A stretch of DNA of 25,718 nt. It comes from Lysobacterales bacterium CG02_land_8_20_14_3_00_62_12. Lineage in GTDB: Bacteria; Pseudomonadota; Gammaproteobacteria; Xanthomonadales; Ahniellaceae. This document shows, in pieces, positions 7,266-16,699 of this stretch. Made by a program: the position numbers and the translations under genes. The notes beneath the pieces were generated by a model, which did no database searches, was not told where the DNA came from, and worked only from the letters and a program-made list of their open reading frames with translations. The stretch spans positions 28,438 through 54,155 of the forward strand of contig PEUI01000305.1 in NCBI GenBank assembly GCA_002785585.1. Direction: 5' to 3'. Each line of letters starts with the position of its first letter. Positions within the stretch are counted from its first letter, which is position 1.

Positions 7266-8870
7266 ATGTCCATGAAACCTTGCTCAATGCCACACCCGTC
7301 CTGCCACCGCCGTCCAAGCCTGCTGATCCGCGCCATTTCGGCCCTTCTGCTCACTGGCACCATTACGGCGGATGCGTCGGCGCAACCCTTTCCAGCCAGC
7401 ATCGACCTCAGCAGCCTGGACGGCAATAATGGCTTTCGCGTCGATGGCCCCGCCAACAGCGCCCAGCTCGGCGCTGCGGTCGCCGGCGTCGGCGACATCA
7501 ATGGCGATGGCTTTGACGACGCGCTACTGGGTGCGCCTGGCAACCGCCGGGTCTTCGTGATCTATGGGCGTGGCGACGGCACCTTTCCGCACCCGTTCCC
7601 GCTCGCCAGCCTGAACGGCAACAATGGTTTCCAGTTCCTGGGCGACAATAGCAGTCACTTCTTTGGCGGCTCGGTCGCCGCTGCCGGTGATGTCAATGGC
7701 GATGGCTTGGGGGATCTTCTGGTCGGTACCGCAAGCGGCAACAGCAACGGTAGCAATTCGGGCAGCGGCTATCTGTTGCTGGGAAGAAGCAGCGGCTTTG
7801 CCGCCAGTGAGGCGCTGCCGCTGACCGGCGGCAACGGGTTCGCTATCCACGGTGAGGCCAGCGGCGACCGTTTCGGCTTATCGGTGAATGGCGCCGGCGA
7901 TCACAATGGCGATGGCTTTGCCGACTTGCTCATCGGTGCGCCCGAAGCCGACGCCAACGGTAACCGCTCGGGCACCAGCTACCTGCTGTTCGGTCATGCG
8001 GATGGCTTTCCGGCGACGCTGGCCTTGTCCAGTCTGACCGGCGATGGCAGTGGTTTTCGTTTGATCGGCACGGCACCGGACGATTTCTCCGGCTGGTCGG
8101 TCAGTGGCGCCAATGATGTCAATGGCGACGGCTTCGCCGACTTCATCATCGGTGGCAAGGCCAACCGCAGTTATGTCGTGTTCGGCAAGGCCGATTCGTT
8201 TTCCGTGGCGGTGGACTTGAGCGCACTTGACGGCAGCAATGGCTTCCGCGTCGACGGCGCGGTACTCGGTGACTTTGCCGGATTCGCGGTCGGTGCCGGT
8301 GGTGACCTGAACGCCGATGGATTCGCCGATCTGCTGATCGGCGCCCCGGCCGTGAATAACGCCGGCATCCATCGCGGCAGCGGCTATGTGGTCTTTGGTC
8401 ATGCTGGCACGTTCCCGACGTCCTTGGCCCTGACCAGCCTGAATGGCAGCAACGGCTTTCGGTTGGATGGCGGCCAAGATAACGAGCAAGTCGGCTTTTC
8501 ACTGCATGCCGGCGGCGACATCAATGACGACGGCGTTGACGACCTGCTGATCGGCGCACCGACCGCCGATACCGCCTTTTCCGACGTTGGTCGGGTCTAC
8601 GTCGTATTTGGACGCGCCGATGGCAACTTTCCACAGTCGCTGCCCTTGGCCGATCTGAACGGTAACGATGGCTTCCGGATCAACGGTATCGACGCCAACA
8701 ATTCGGCGGGGTTTGCCGTCGCCGACGTCGGCGACATCAATGCCGATGGGGTCAGCGATCTGGTGATTGGCACACCGTTTGCAGGCGCCAATGGCCTGCC
8801 CCTATCGGGCAGCAGCTACGTTGTGTTCGGCCGCAAAGATCGGCTATTCACTGATGGCTTTGAGCCGTGA
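7266..8870 (+). CDS. Secreted FG-GAP seven-bladed beta-propeller protein, paralog of the one at 5129
   Basis: A 534-residue exported protein. Its signal peptide has a basic start, a hydrophobic core at about residues 18-33 and a likely cut after DASA (residue 39). Seven FG-GAP repeats follow, with loops such as GDINGDGFDDALLGAP, GDHNGDGFADLLIGAP and GDINADGVSDLVIG. It ends RLFTDGFEP. It is clearly related to the propeller at 5129-6796 in repeat length, inter-blade linkers (ALSSLxGNNGF) and the tail YVVFGRK-x-DGFE, which points to tandem duplication followed by divergence. The frame extends upstream to 6690, but the ATG at 7266 gives a proper signal peptide and has GGAG nine bases upstream. 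A second ATG at 7272 is possible. Ligand and function are unknown. Confidence 0.86.
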   Translation: MSMKPCSMPHPSCHRRPSLLIRAISALLLTGTITADASAQPFPASIDLSSLDGNNGFRVDGPANSAQLGAAVAGVGDINGDGFDDALLGAPGNRRVFVIYGRGDGTFPHPFPLASLNGNNGFQFLGDNSSHFFGGSVAAAGDVNGDGLGDLLVGTASGNSNGSNSGSGYLLLGRSSGFAASEALPLTGGNGFAIHGEASGDRFGLSVNGAGDHNGDGFADLLIGAPEADANGNRSGTSYLLFGHADGFPATLALSSLTGDGSGFRLIGTAPDDFSGWSVSGANDVNGDGFADFIIGGKANRSYVVFGKADSFSVAVDLSALDGSNGFRVDGAVLGDFAGFAVGAGGDLNADGFADLLIGAPAVNNAGIHRGSGYVVFGHAGTFPTSLALTSLNGSNGFRLDGGQDNEQVGFSLHAGGDINDDGVDDLLIGAPTADTAFSDVGRVYVVFGRADGNFPQSLPLADLNGNDGFRINGIDANNSAGFAVADVGDINADGVSDLVIGTPFAGANGLPLSGSSYVVFGRKDRLFTDGFEP

Positions 8871-8953
8871 ATGGCGACGCTTGTCGGCAATCCGGGCAAG
8901 CCCTGTCGACACCGGTCAGCCGGCTCGACTTCATGCACAAAGGAGGACATTCC

Positions 8954-11677
8954 ATGACCCGTTGGCTTCTCCATCTCACCTTGTGGGCAGCGCTGCTGAG
9001 CGGCCCTTTTGCCACTGCGGCCATTCTGCGGGTTGGCCCTGGCTGCACCTACGCCACGCCGCAACTGGCGTTTGCCGCGGCCAACAACGCCGACACGGTG
9101 CGCATCAGGAGTGGCAATTTTCCCGGTCCGCTGGTCATCGGCAAGGCGATCCGGGTCGAGGGTGGTTACGACGACTGCACCACCTCGGCACGATCCGGGC
9201 GCAGCGATTTTCACGGCAACGCGCCGATACACAGCACAGATTCGCTGTTGCGCATTCTGCCGCTCGTCGGCCAGGTGGTACTCGATCGCATTACCGTGCG
9301 CGACAACCTCCGCGACAGCGGCGACGGCGCCGGCATCCACGTGACTTCGGCCACGCTCGCCCTGAATGCCGTGGAAATTCGAGACAACCGCGCGTTCAAC
9401 GGCAACGGCGGTGGCATCTATCTGGATAACGCCAGGGTCGAGCTGGTCGAGGACGCCACGGTGCTGATCCAGCACAACCGCGCCAATGCCGGCGGCGGCA
9501 TTGCCGCCAACGGCAGTCAGACAGCCATTCTGTTCGATCTGGGCGCTCTCGGCGGAGCGGCGACATTTCTGAACAACCGGGTCAATGACACCGCCGGCAA
9601 CGGCCTGGGCAGTGCAATCTACCTGTACAACGGCGGCGATGCCCATCTGGTCGACAGCTTGATCAAAATCGAACTCAATGAGCCGTTCGGCCCACGCTCG
9701 GTGATCGAGGTGGCCGCCAGCCCGTCGCTTTCTGGCCTGACTCTGCGCGGCTGTAACGTGCTTTCGCTAGTGGTTCAAGGTTCTAAGTATAACGGAATCA
9801 CGGCGCTTGGTAGCAATGCTGTCATCGAAATCCGCGACAGCTTGATCGAAGGCTGGAGCAGAGGGCTGACGCTCCGAGACGGCACTGCGCGATTGGATCG
9901 CACGGTCTTGAGTGGCAATGGTCAGTCGAACACCAGCGCCGGCGGCGGTGTCCTGCTGCTGGGCAGCGCGGTGCTCGAAGCGCATTCGGTGGAGTTGCTC
10001 GGCAATTTCGCTCGCGATGGCGGCGGCTTGGCGGCTTTGGACGATGCGAGCTGGACTATTTTTGGTGCTGCCGACGCACCAACACGCTTCCAAGGCAACA
10101 GCGCCTTCGACGCCATTGGCCACGGTGGCGCGATCTACCACAACTCCACCGGCATGGGCAGCATCAACGATAGTCCCAGTGACTGGGGTCCGGTTGAGTT
10201 CACTAGCAATCACAGCCAAAGCAGTGGGGTGGGTGCGCGGTCCTTGGGTGGCGCAATCTATGTCGATCACCCAAACCAACCGCAACTCCTGCTGCGTTCG
10301 CCGCTCTCGTTCACCGACAATGTCGCCGATTTGCACGGCGGCGCGATCTATCTTGGCCGCGGCCAGTTGCTGCTGGAGGCAAGACCGGGTGAGCAGATCG
10401 CGTTTTCAAGCAATTACTCATCCAGCGACAACGGCGATGGCGGCGCGATCTACCGTAATGGCGGCCTGGTCTGGATCAACCAGAGCGCTGGCACTCACGG
10501 TGACGTAACCTTCACCGGCAATCGCTCCGGCACCGCGGGTCACGGCGGTGCAATCGCCAGCCTGGGCTTGGGCGAACTGCGCATCCAGGCGCCGGTGCAA
10601 TTCTTGAATCCCGGATTGACCAAGACCGCCAAATTTGGTGGGCACATCTATGCAATGGCGGCGGCTGGGCAGCCGTCTACCATCGCGCTGCAGGGCTGGC
10701 ATGGCAACGGGCGCGGCATCACACTGGCCGGTGGTTTCGCCGATGGCGACGGCGGCGGCATGTACCTTTCCGGGGTCAACGCGACTCTGGATTGGGTGCA
10801 GTTCGGTACGCCGGAACAACCCAACCGGCTATTCGACAACGGCGGTGTCAATCTGACTGCATTTTTGCCGGGAACCAACGTCGTTCTACGCAATGTCTCG
10901 ATGCGTTACGGTGGCACCCGAACGCAAAGCGGCGGTCACAGCCTGCTGGTCGATAGTGGCGCGGTGGTGCGGATGGAATCCGTGTTTGGCGTCGCCAACA
11001 CCCCACCCGTCGCCGGCGCGGCCTGGCCCTGCGAAGCCATCACCTTGGGCTATGAGGCGCATTGCAGCGAGATTGCCGACAACGGAAAACTCAACCAGTT
11101 CACCGGCAGCGTTGGCGGTGGCGCCCTGGTCGCGGACGGCGCCCAATTGACGCTCAATGGCGTCAGCGTTGACCGCAATGTGGGAGCACCGGGCGCCATC
11201 GAGGTCGAAGGCGGCGGTTATTTGGCTGTCACGAACGTCCGTATCGGCGACAACAGCAGCGGCATTCGCCTGGGCGCCGGTGCGCAGATGGTCGCCGAAC
11301 ATGTGACGGTGGCTGGCAATCTGGGCGCCGCATTCGAGCTGGCCGACGCGGCCGACACCGACCTCCTTCTGGTGCGTTCGATCGTGTGGGGCAATACCAT
11401 CGGCATCGTCAAAGGGGCGCAGGCGGTGCTCAACACCAATTGCAATATCAGCCAGACCGCCGCGTCTGGAATCAACAGTGACCCGGGGTTTGTCGACAGC
11501 GACCGCGGTCGCTACCGCATCGGCAATGGTGCAGCCCTGGACCACTGCGCGGAATCCATCGCCCGTGACGACATGGACGGTAACCCACGACCCCAGGGCA
11601 GCGGCTACGATGCCGGCGCTTTCGAGGGTCTGTCGCTACCCCGCCCCACGCTGTTGTTTTTTGATGGCTTCGAATGA
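8954..11677 (+). CDS. Secreted right-handed beta-helix protein with choice-of-anchor-Q-like end
   Basis: A 907-residue exported protein. The signal peptide is MTRWLLHLTLWAALLSGPFA with a cut near residue 23. The body consists of short repeats rich in N, G and hydrophobic residues (GGGIYLDNARVEL, GGAIYHNS, GGAIYVDHPN, GGAIYLGRG), as in parallel beta-helix and polymorphic outer-membrane-protein families. Near the C-terminus, DPGFVDSDRGRYRIGNG...DMDGNPRPQGSGYDAGAFE matches the block called choice-of-anchor Q in bacterial surface proteins. The last residues are TLLFFDGFE, the tail also seen on the two propeller proteins. AGGAGG lies seven bases before the ATG at 8954; the frame's earlier start at 8867 lacks support. 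No polysaccharide-lyase catalytic set is evident, so a structural or adhesive role is as likely as an enzymatic one. Confidence 0.85.
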   Translation: MTRWLLHLTLWAALLSGPFATAAILRVGPGCTYATPQLAFAAANNADTVRIRSGNFPGPLVIGKAIRVEGGYDDCTTSARSGRSDFHGNAPIHSTDSLLRILPLVGQVVLDRITVRDNLRDSGDGAGIHVTSATLALNAVEIRDNRAFNGNGGGIYLDNARVELVEDATVLIQHNRANAGGGIAANGSQTAILFDLGALGGAATFLNNRVNDTAGNGLGSAIYLYNGGDAHLVDSLIKIELNEPFGPRSVIEVAASPSLSGLTLRGCNVLSLVVQGSKYNGITALGSNAVIEIRDSLIEGWSRGLTLRDGTARLDRTVLSGNGQSNTSAGGGVLLLGSAVLEAHSVELLGNFARDGGGLAALDDASWTIFGAADAPTRFQGNSAFDAIGHGGAIYHNSTGMGSINDSPSDWGPVEFTSNHSQSSGVGARSLGGAIYVDHPNQPQLLLRSPLSFTDNVADLHGGAIYLGRGQLLLEARPGEQIAFSSNYSSSDNGDGGAIYRNGGLVWINQSAGTHGDVTFTGNRSGTAGHGGAIASLGLGELRIQAPVQFLNPGLTKTAKFGGHIYAMAAAGQPSTIALQGWHGNGRGITLAGGFADGDGGGMYLSGVNATLDWVQFGTPEQPNRLFDNGGVNLTAFLPGTNVVLRNVSMRYGGTRTQSGGHSLLVDSGAVVRMESVFGVANTPPVAGAAWPCEAITLGYEAHCSEIADNGKLNQFTGSVGGGALVADGAQLTLNGVSVDRNVGAPGAIEVEGGGYLAVTNVRIGDNSSGIRLGAGAQMVAEHVTVAGNLGAAFELADAADTDLLLVRSIVWGNTIGIVKGAQAVLNTNCNISQTAASGINSDPGFVDSDRGRYRIGNGAALDHCAESIARDDMDGNPRPQGSGYDAGAFEGLSLPRPTLLFFDGFE

Positions 11678-11707
11678 GCCGACCGACCTGGCTGGCCGGG
11701 CGCGAGA

Positions 11708-14700
11708 TCATCTTGGTGGCCGTTCCGCGCCGCTGGCTGCGGCGACGCGTTCGGCCATGGCTTGCCAACGCTTGGCGTAGGAGGCGCTCAGTTTCTGGCA
11801 TTGGCCAAACGCGGCCTCGGCCTGCGCCAGCCGCTCAACCGCTGTCACTCCATCGCTGTCGATGCCATGACTGGCCAGCAGCCAATGAAACCCACCCGCG
11901 TTGCAATGGACAATCGCTTCATTGGCGCCGCGCGGGTGTTCGAGCAAGCTCTTGAGCACTCGAGTGCCTTGCGCGATCACGGCGTCTGCTGCCTGATCGG
12001 TGCGCAAGCGCCAGTCGAGATTCGCGACCACCCATTCCAGGCGCTGCCGGGTGGCCGAGTAGAATTCGTCCGGATCGGCTTCTGCGATGCGCAGATATTG
12101 GTCGGCCAGGCGGAACGCTGCGGCGGCAGCGCGATCCTGCTGTTCAGCCCGGCTGATCGCGGTCTCCAGTGCCCACCAGGCGAGCAGACCATGGTCGAGT
12201 TTGACGCCCGCAGCCTGGGCTGCGGCGGCCGTTTGCTGGGCCACGGCGAGGTATCGATCCCTGGGCAGTCCACGCGCCCGTGCCAGTTCGGCATAGGTCG
12301 CCAACTGGGCAATCGGCTGTGAGTAAGCGTCGGCTCGGCCCGGCGCGACCCGGCGCAAGCGTGCCAGCAAATCCAGCGCTTGATCGAGCAGTGGTTCGGC
12401 GGCGACAAAGGCAGCGTTGTCGCTGGCATAATTCGCTTTCGCGCCCCAAAGATCGCCCAGATTGGCGCCTTGACCAAACAAAGAATCAGGGTCTTCGGGG
12501 CTGCGCGCCAGCACCTCATCAAGCAGGCGGATTGCCTCTTGCATCACCGCCGTGGCGGCGGCCAGATCATCGTCACGCAAGACATAGAACTGGAACACCA
12601 GGGTCAAGCCCAGCGCATTGATCGTGTCGGCGTCCTGCGGGCGCAGTCGCCGCGCTTCCCGCAGCGACTTGAGCGCGGGCAGATAAGAGGCAGCAGCACC
12701 GGCGCTGTGGTTGTTGATCTGGCGCGCCCGCTCCGCCTGCAGTTGGCCGAGCAGCAATACCGCCGAGGCGAATCCAGGGGCTTCTTTGGTCAGCGGCACG
12801 AGCATGGCGATGGCTTGGTCGTAATGTGCCTGCGCAGCGTGCAAGTCATCGGCCAGGCGACCGGCTTGCTGGTGCCTCGCCCGGGCGCCGATCAACCGCG
12901 CGCCGAGCAAGCGCGGTGCCCGACGCACCGCCAGATCGGCGTGTTGAATGGCGGCGGTCAGCGCAAAGTCCATCGCCGCCCGCTCATTGCGCAGATCGTG
13001 ATTGGTCGCAATCGCTTCCCATGCGGCGGCCAGGGTTTCGTGGCTGATCGGATCATCTGGATTGGCCACGATTGCGTCGAAGCAGGCCGGGTGCAGCGCC
13101 AATGGCGAAGCCGGTGCCGGCGCTGCCTTTGATATCCGTTCGCGCAGTGCCGCGACCGCCGCATCACAGACCCGGTCGAGCACATGCGGGTCGCTGCGTG
13201 CGGTCACCGCGGCCTGCTCGAAGCGTGCCAGCGCGCGCCGATAGGACGCCTGCGCCAATTCGCGCTGACCGTGCGACGCGTGATCCGCTGCCTCGGCCAT
13301 TGCCAGCTCGCCGGCTAGCAGGGTCGCCGAGTACTCGGCACTTTGCTGCCTTGGCAGCTTGGCCAATAGACGCTGCGCGGCATCGATTCGACCATCGCTC
13401 AACAGCAGTTGCACATGCTCTGGTCCGACCACACTACCGACAGCGGCAAGCAGCGCGCGTGCCGGTTCAAGATGGCGTGATCGAGCGGCGGCAAGGGCAA
13501 GATCACGTTCCGCCGTGGGCAGGTCGATAAAGCGTGCCGCCGAACTGCCGTAAAGATGCAAATGGGCTGCCGCCAGCGCCGCCCGATCAACCGCATCGGC
13601 GGCGCCGCTGGCCACCAGCGGCGTCATCCTCTGCACCACTTGTTCGTCATTACCGAGTGCCAGCGCCGACAGACCGCTGGAACGCCGCGCCAGCGTACGC
13701 AATCCGGCGGACTCGCCGACTTGATGGAGCATCGCACTATCGCCCAACCTGGCCAGGGCATCACGTTCTGGACGCAAGTCATGCAAAGGCGACAGATAGG
13801 CAATCTGCATGCGGCTGCGCACGCTCTCCTGGATCGCGCCCAGTTCTTTCGCCAACTGCTCGCGGTGATTGGCTTCGACCCGGGCACGCAGCAATCCGGC
13901 AAGAACCAACACGATGGCCCCAGAGAGCGCCAAAGCAATCAGCCAAGCCGCTCGATTATGGCGCCAGCTACGGCGCACCGCGAAGCCGATCCCGGTGTCG
14001 CGGGCACGCACCGGCTGGCCGTCCAGAAAACGCTGCAAATCCTCGCGAATTGCGGTCGCATCGGGATAGCGACGGTCCGCTTCACGCTCCAGGCACTGCA
14101 GGCAAACGCGGGCCAGCGCCGACGGCGCTGAACGGCGATAACGACGCGGACTGACCGCGTCCTGCGTCACGATTTGCGCCATGACTTCGGCGGCGGAATT
14201 ACCGGTATAAGGCGAGTGATCGCAAATCGCCCGGTACAGCAGGCAGCCGATCGCCCAGACATCGCTGCGCCGATCAATCCGGCTGCGATCACCGACGACC
14301 TGTTCTGGCGACATGCTGTCCGGTGTGCCGACCACCTCACCGGTGGCAGTCAGCGAGCCAGCCGGATCGCGTTCATTGCGCGCGATACCGAAATCCATCA
14401 CCACCGGCGTCAACACCCCGCTTGCGGTGCGCTCGACCAGAATGTTGGCCGGTTTCAAATCGCGATGGATCAGACCGGCGGCATGAGCGGCTTCAACTCC
14501 CTGACAAACATCAATCAGCAGTGCAATCCGCGCACCCAACGACAACCCCTGCCAAGCTTGATCGAGCGGCAATCCGCTGATCAAAGGCATCGCGATCCAG
14601 TGCTTGCCCTCGGTTTGTCCCAGTTCGAAAATGCCGCACACGTTTCGATGTTGAACCCGCGACAACACCGCCGCTTCGCGTTGCAGCCGACGCACTGACT

Positions 14701-14851
14701 CGGCATCGGTGGTCTTCAGCATCTTGATGGCAACCGCGCATTGCCGCTTTGCGTCATAGCCCTCGAAAACCACGCCCATGGCGCCTTCGCCAATGGAGAC
14801 CAAGGTGCCGAAGCGCTCAACCAAGCGTGTGGATACGGTCACATCAGCCAT
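11708..14851 (-). CDS. Receptor-type Ser/Thr protein kinase with TPR-like C-terminal region
   Basis: A 1047-residue bacterial Hanks-type (PknB-like) kinase. Residues 13-275 hold the kinase domain: glycine loop GEGAMGVV (21-28), lysine K43 in VAIKML, E59, catalytic loop HRDLKPANIL (D131), DFG (153-155), SPE in place of APE (181-183) and SDVWAIGCLLY. All catalytic residues are present, so it should be active. One transmembrane helix spans about 301-322, predicting a cytoplasmic kinase and a large periplasmic part. Residues 330-1047 are alpha-helical and alanine-rich with TPR-like stretches (for example A-x-L-x-L-L-x-x-A repeats) and probably sense proteins or peptides. It is convergent with the beta-helix gene, 30 bases apart. 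Phosphorylation of partners of the FHA regulator at 3214 is plausible but unproven. Confidence 0.88.
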   Translation of the reverse strand: MADVTVSTRLVERFGTLVSIGEGAMGVVFEGYDAKRQCAVAIKMLKTTDAESVRRLQREAAVLSRVQHRNVCGIFELGQTEGKHWIAMPLISGLPLDQAWQGLSLGARIALLIDVCQGVEAAHAAGLIHRDLKPANILVERTASGVLTPVVMDFGIARNERDPAGSLTATGEVVGTPDSMSPEQVVGDRSRIDRRSDVWAIGCLLYRAICDHSPYTGNSAAEVMAQIVTQDAVSPRRYRRSAPSALARVCLQCLEREADRRYPDATAIREDLQRFLDGQPVRARDTGIGFAVRRSWRHNRAAWLIALALSGAIVLVLAGLLRARVEANHREQLAKELGAIQESVRSRMQIAYLSPLHDLRPERDALARLGDSAMLHQVGESAGLRTLARRSSGLSALALGNDEQVVQRMTPLVASGAADAVDRAALAAAHLHLYGSSAARFIDLPTAERDLALAAARSRHLEPARALLAAVGSVVGPEHVQLLLSDGRIDAAQRLLAKLPRQQSAEYSATLLAGELAMAEAADHASHGQRELAQASYRRALARFEQAAVTARSDPHVLDRVCDAAVAALRERISKAAPAPASPLALHPACFDAIVANPDDPISHETLAAAWEAIATNHDLRNERAAMDFALTAAIQHADLAVRRAPRLLGARLIGARARHQQAGRLADDLHAAQAHYDQAIAMLVPLTKEAPGFASAVLLLGQLQAERARQINNHSAGAAASYLPALKSLREARRLRPQDADTINALGLTLVFQFYVLRDDDLAAATAVMQEAIRLLDEVLARSPEDPDSLFGQGANLGDLWGAKANYASDNAAFVAAEPLLDQALDLLARLRRVAPGRADAYSQPIAQLATYAELARARGLPRDRYLAVAQQTAAAAQAAGVKLDHGLLAWWALETAISRAEQQDRAAAAAFRLADQYLRIAEADPDEFYSATRQRLEWVVANLDWRLRTDQAADAVIAQGTRVLKSLLEHPRGANEAIVHCNAGGFHWLLASHGIDSDGVTAVERLAQAEAAFGQCQKLSASYAKRWQAMAERVAAASGAERPPR

Positions 14852-14872
14852 TCTCGAATGGATCGTCGGGCG

Positions 14873-14900
14873 ATTCTAATACAGTCGCCAGTATGGGCAA
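14873..14900 (-). promoter_or_regulatory. Candidate sigma-70 promoter of the Ser/Thr kinase gene
   Basis: On the minus strand TTGCCC (-35, 14900-14895), a 16-base spacer and TAGAAT (-10, 14878-14873) lie upstream of the kinase start. Transcription would begin about 15 bases before the ATG. There is one mismatch to the -10 and two to the -35 consensus. Confidence 0.5.
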
Positions 14901-15066
14901 CGCTTCGGCACCGCATGCCGATGCAGATCAAGGATGCAGATCAGCAGCGAGTCGCGCTCAATACTGCCAGCGCCTGGTCAGCACGAACTCCCCGACGGCC
15001 CATGCAATCTGCGGGAAGTGCCTGCATTACACTCGACGCCTACCCTTTGCGGCTTGAGCCAGATCC

Positions 15067-15609
15067 ATGAACCCCAGCAGCAACTTGTTTTTGATCGGCC
15101 CGATGGGCGCTGGCAAGACCACGCTCGGACGCCGCATTGCGGCGCATTTCCGGCTGGCCTTTGTCGATATGGACGTTGAATTGGAGCGTCGTACCGGCGT
15201 CAGCGTCAATCTGATTTTCGAAGTCGAGGGCGAGCCGGGATTCCGCCAGCGCGAGTCGCAACTACTGGCAGAAACCGCCGCCAACGTGGCGCAAGTGATC
15301 GCTACCGGCGGCGGTGTGGTGCTGGCCGCGCGCAATCGCGCGATCCTCAGCGAGCGCGGTTTTGTGCTCTATCTGCCAGCCAGCGTGGACGCCCAGTTGG
15401 CGCGGCTGGCACGCGATACCCGGCGCCCGCTGCTGCGCGCACCAGACCGATTGGAGCGTCTCAACGCGATGGCGGCACTGCGCAATCCGCTCTACGAAAG
15501 CACCGCCGATCTGATCTTGACGCCGCAATCGGGCTCGGTCAGCCGGGCCGCAGATCGCGCCATCCACGCCCTTGAACAAACCTGGCAACGTCCAGCGCGG
15601 GCTGCCTGA
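15067..15609 (+). CDS. aroK: Shikimate kinase
   Basis: A 180-residue cytoplasmic NMP-kinase-fold enzyme that phosphorylates shikimate at the 3-hydroxyl with ATP, the fifth step of the route to chorismate and aromatic amino acids. Visible residues are the Walker A loop GPMGAGKT (11-18), D33/D35 in FVDMDVELERR, the shikimate-binding arginine in EGEPGFRQRE (about residue 59), GGG at 80-82, and the lid arginine in TRRPLL (about 119). Length is normal. The ATG at 15067 puts the P-loop in the usual place, although its Shine-Dalgarno is weak. It overlaps aroB by one base (TGATG), the classic aroK-aroB pair of proteobacteria, and is probably co-transcribed with it. It is divergent from the kinase gene. 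Confidence 0.95.
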   Translation: MNPSSNLFLIGPMGAGKTTLGRRIAAHFRLAFVDMDVELERRTGVSVNLIFEVEGEPGFRQRESQLLAETAANVAQVIATGGGVVLAARNRAILSERGFVLYLPASVDAQLARLARDTRRPLLRAPDRLERLNAMAALRNPLYESTADLILTPQSGSVSRAADRAIHALEQTWQRPARAA

Positions 15610-16685
15610 TGGTCACGCTCACGGTCGAGCTGGGCGCGCACCGCTATCCGGTGCGGATCGCGCCGGGACTGCTCGGCGATCACACCGCGCTCGCCAGCGC
15701 GATCCACGGTCACCAGCTGCTGGTGGTAAGCAACACCACGGTGGCGCCGTTGTATTTGCCGACTTTGCAGCCGTTGCTGGATCACTATCAGTGGCAGCCG
15801 TTTCTGCTGCCCGATGGCGAGGCGCACAAGACTTTCGACAACGTCGCGCGGGTGTTGGGCGCGCTCGCCGAGTTCGGTGCCAGCCGCGACGCCAGCGTGC
15901 TCGCCCTCGGCGGCGGTGTCGTTGGTGACCTGGCCGGATTTGCCGCCGCCTTGTGGATGCGCGGCATCGACTGCGTACAGCTTCCGACCACCCTGCTGGC
16001 GATGGTCGATGCCTCCGTCGGCGGCAAGACTGGCGTCAATCTGCCGCAAGGCAAAAATCTCATCGGCGCCTTCCATCAACCGCGGGCCGTGTTCATCGAC
16101 CCGTTGACGCTAGCCACATTGCCCAATCGCGAGCTTTGCGCCGGGCTCGCGGAAATCGTCAAAATGGCGGCCATTGCCGATCCGGTTTTGTTCGATTGGC
16201 TGGAACAAAACGCCGCCGCCCTGCGCGCCCGCGATTTGCCGGCGCTGACCCACGCCATCACCACCAGTGTCGGCCACAAAGCCCGAATCGTGGCCGCCGA
16301 CGAACACGAACACGGCGAGCGCGCCTTGCTCAATTTCGGTCACAGTTTCGGCCATGCGATCGAATCAGCCACCGCCTACACAAGGTTTTTGCACGGTGAA
16401 GCCGTGGCCATCGGCATGCTGGTGGCAGCACGCCTGTCGGCGCATCTGGGCTTGGCCGATGGGATCGCGACCGAGCGCCTGGCGCGATTGCTGGCAGCGC
16501 TCGGGCTACCCACAAAAATCCCGCCGGAACTGCACCCGGAGCAACTGATCGGGTTGCTGCAACTCGACAAAAAAGTGCTGGCGGGGCAACTGCGGCTGAT
16601 TCTGTGGCGCGGCATCGGCCGCGCTGAAGTGGTTGCTGGCACCGACCACGCCGCCATCCGCCAGAGCTTGCTCGACAGTCGCTAA
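15609..16685 (+). CDS. aroB: 3-dehydroquinate synthase
   Basis: A 358-residue NAD- and metal-dependent lyase that cyclises DAHP to 3-dehydroquinate, the second step of the shikimate pathway. Motifs are GGGVVGDLAGF (101-111, NAD binding), QLPTTLLAMVDASVGGKTGVN with K140, the metal ligands E182 (AEIVK), H245 (NFGHSFGHA) and H262 (HGEAVAIGM), and KARIVAADEHEHGER. These line up with the E. coli residues E184, H247 and H264. Length is normal. Its ATG overlaps the aroK stop, indicating translational coupling. The gene ends 14 bases before the convergent desaturase gene. No hairpin with a T-tract terminator is evident in that gap. Confidence 0.96.
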   Translation: MVTLTVELGAHRYPVRIAPGLLGDHTALASAIHGHQLLVVSNTTVAPLYLPTLQPLLDHYQWQPFLLPDGEAHKTFDNVARVLGALAEFGASRDASVLALGGGVVGDLAGFAAALWMRGIDCVQLPTTLLAMVDASVGGKTGVNLPQGKNLIGAFHQPRAVFIDPLTLATLPNRELCAGLAEIVKMAAIADPVLFDWLEQNAAALRARDLPALTHAITTSVGHKARIVAADEHEHGERALLNFGHSFGHAIESATAYTRFLHGEAVAIGMLVAARLSAHLGLADGIATERLARLLAALGLPTKIPPELHPEQLIGLLQLDKKVLAGQLRLILWRGIGRAEVVAGTDHAAIRQSLLDSR

Positions 16686-16699
16686 CGTCAGCCCGACTG

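Noticed and set aside
5300..8860. Repeated short DNA motifs that could suggest a CRISPR or satellite array
   Set aside because: They are codons of the FG-GAP calcium loops, in frame and diverged at third positions, without uniform spacers.
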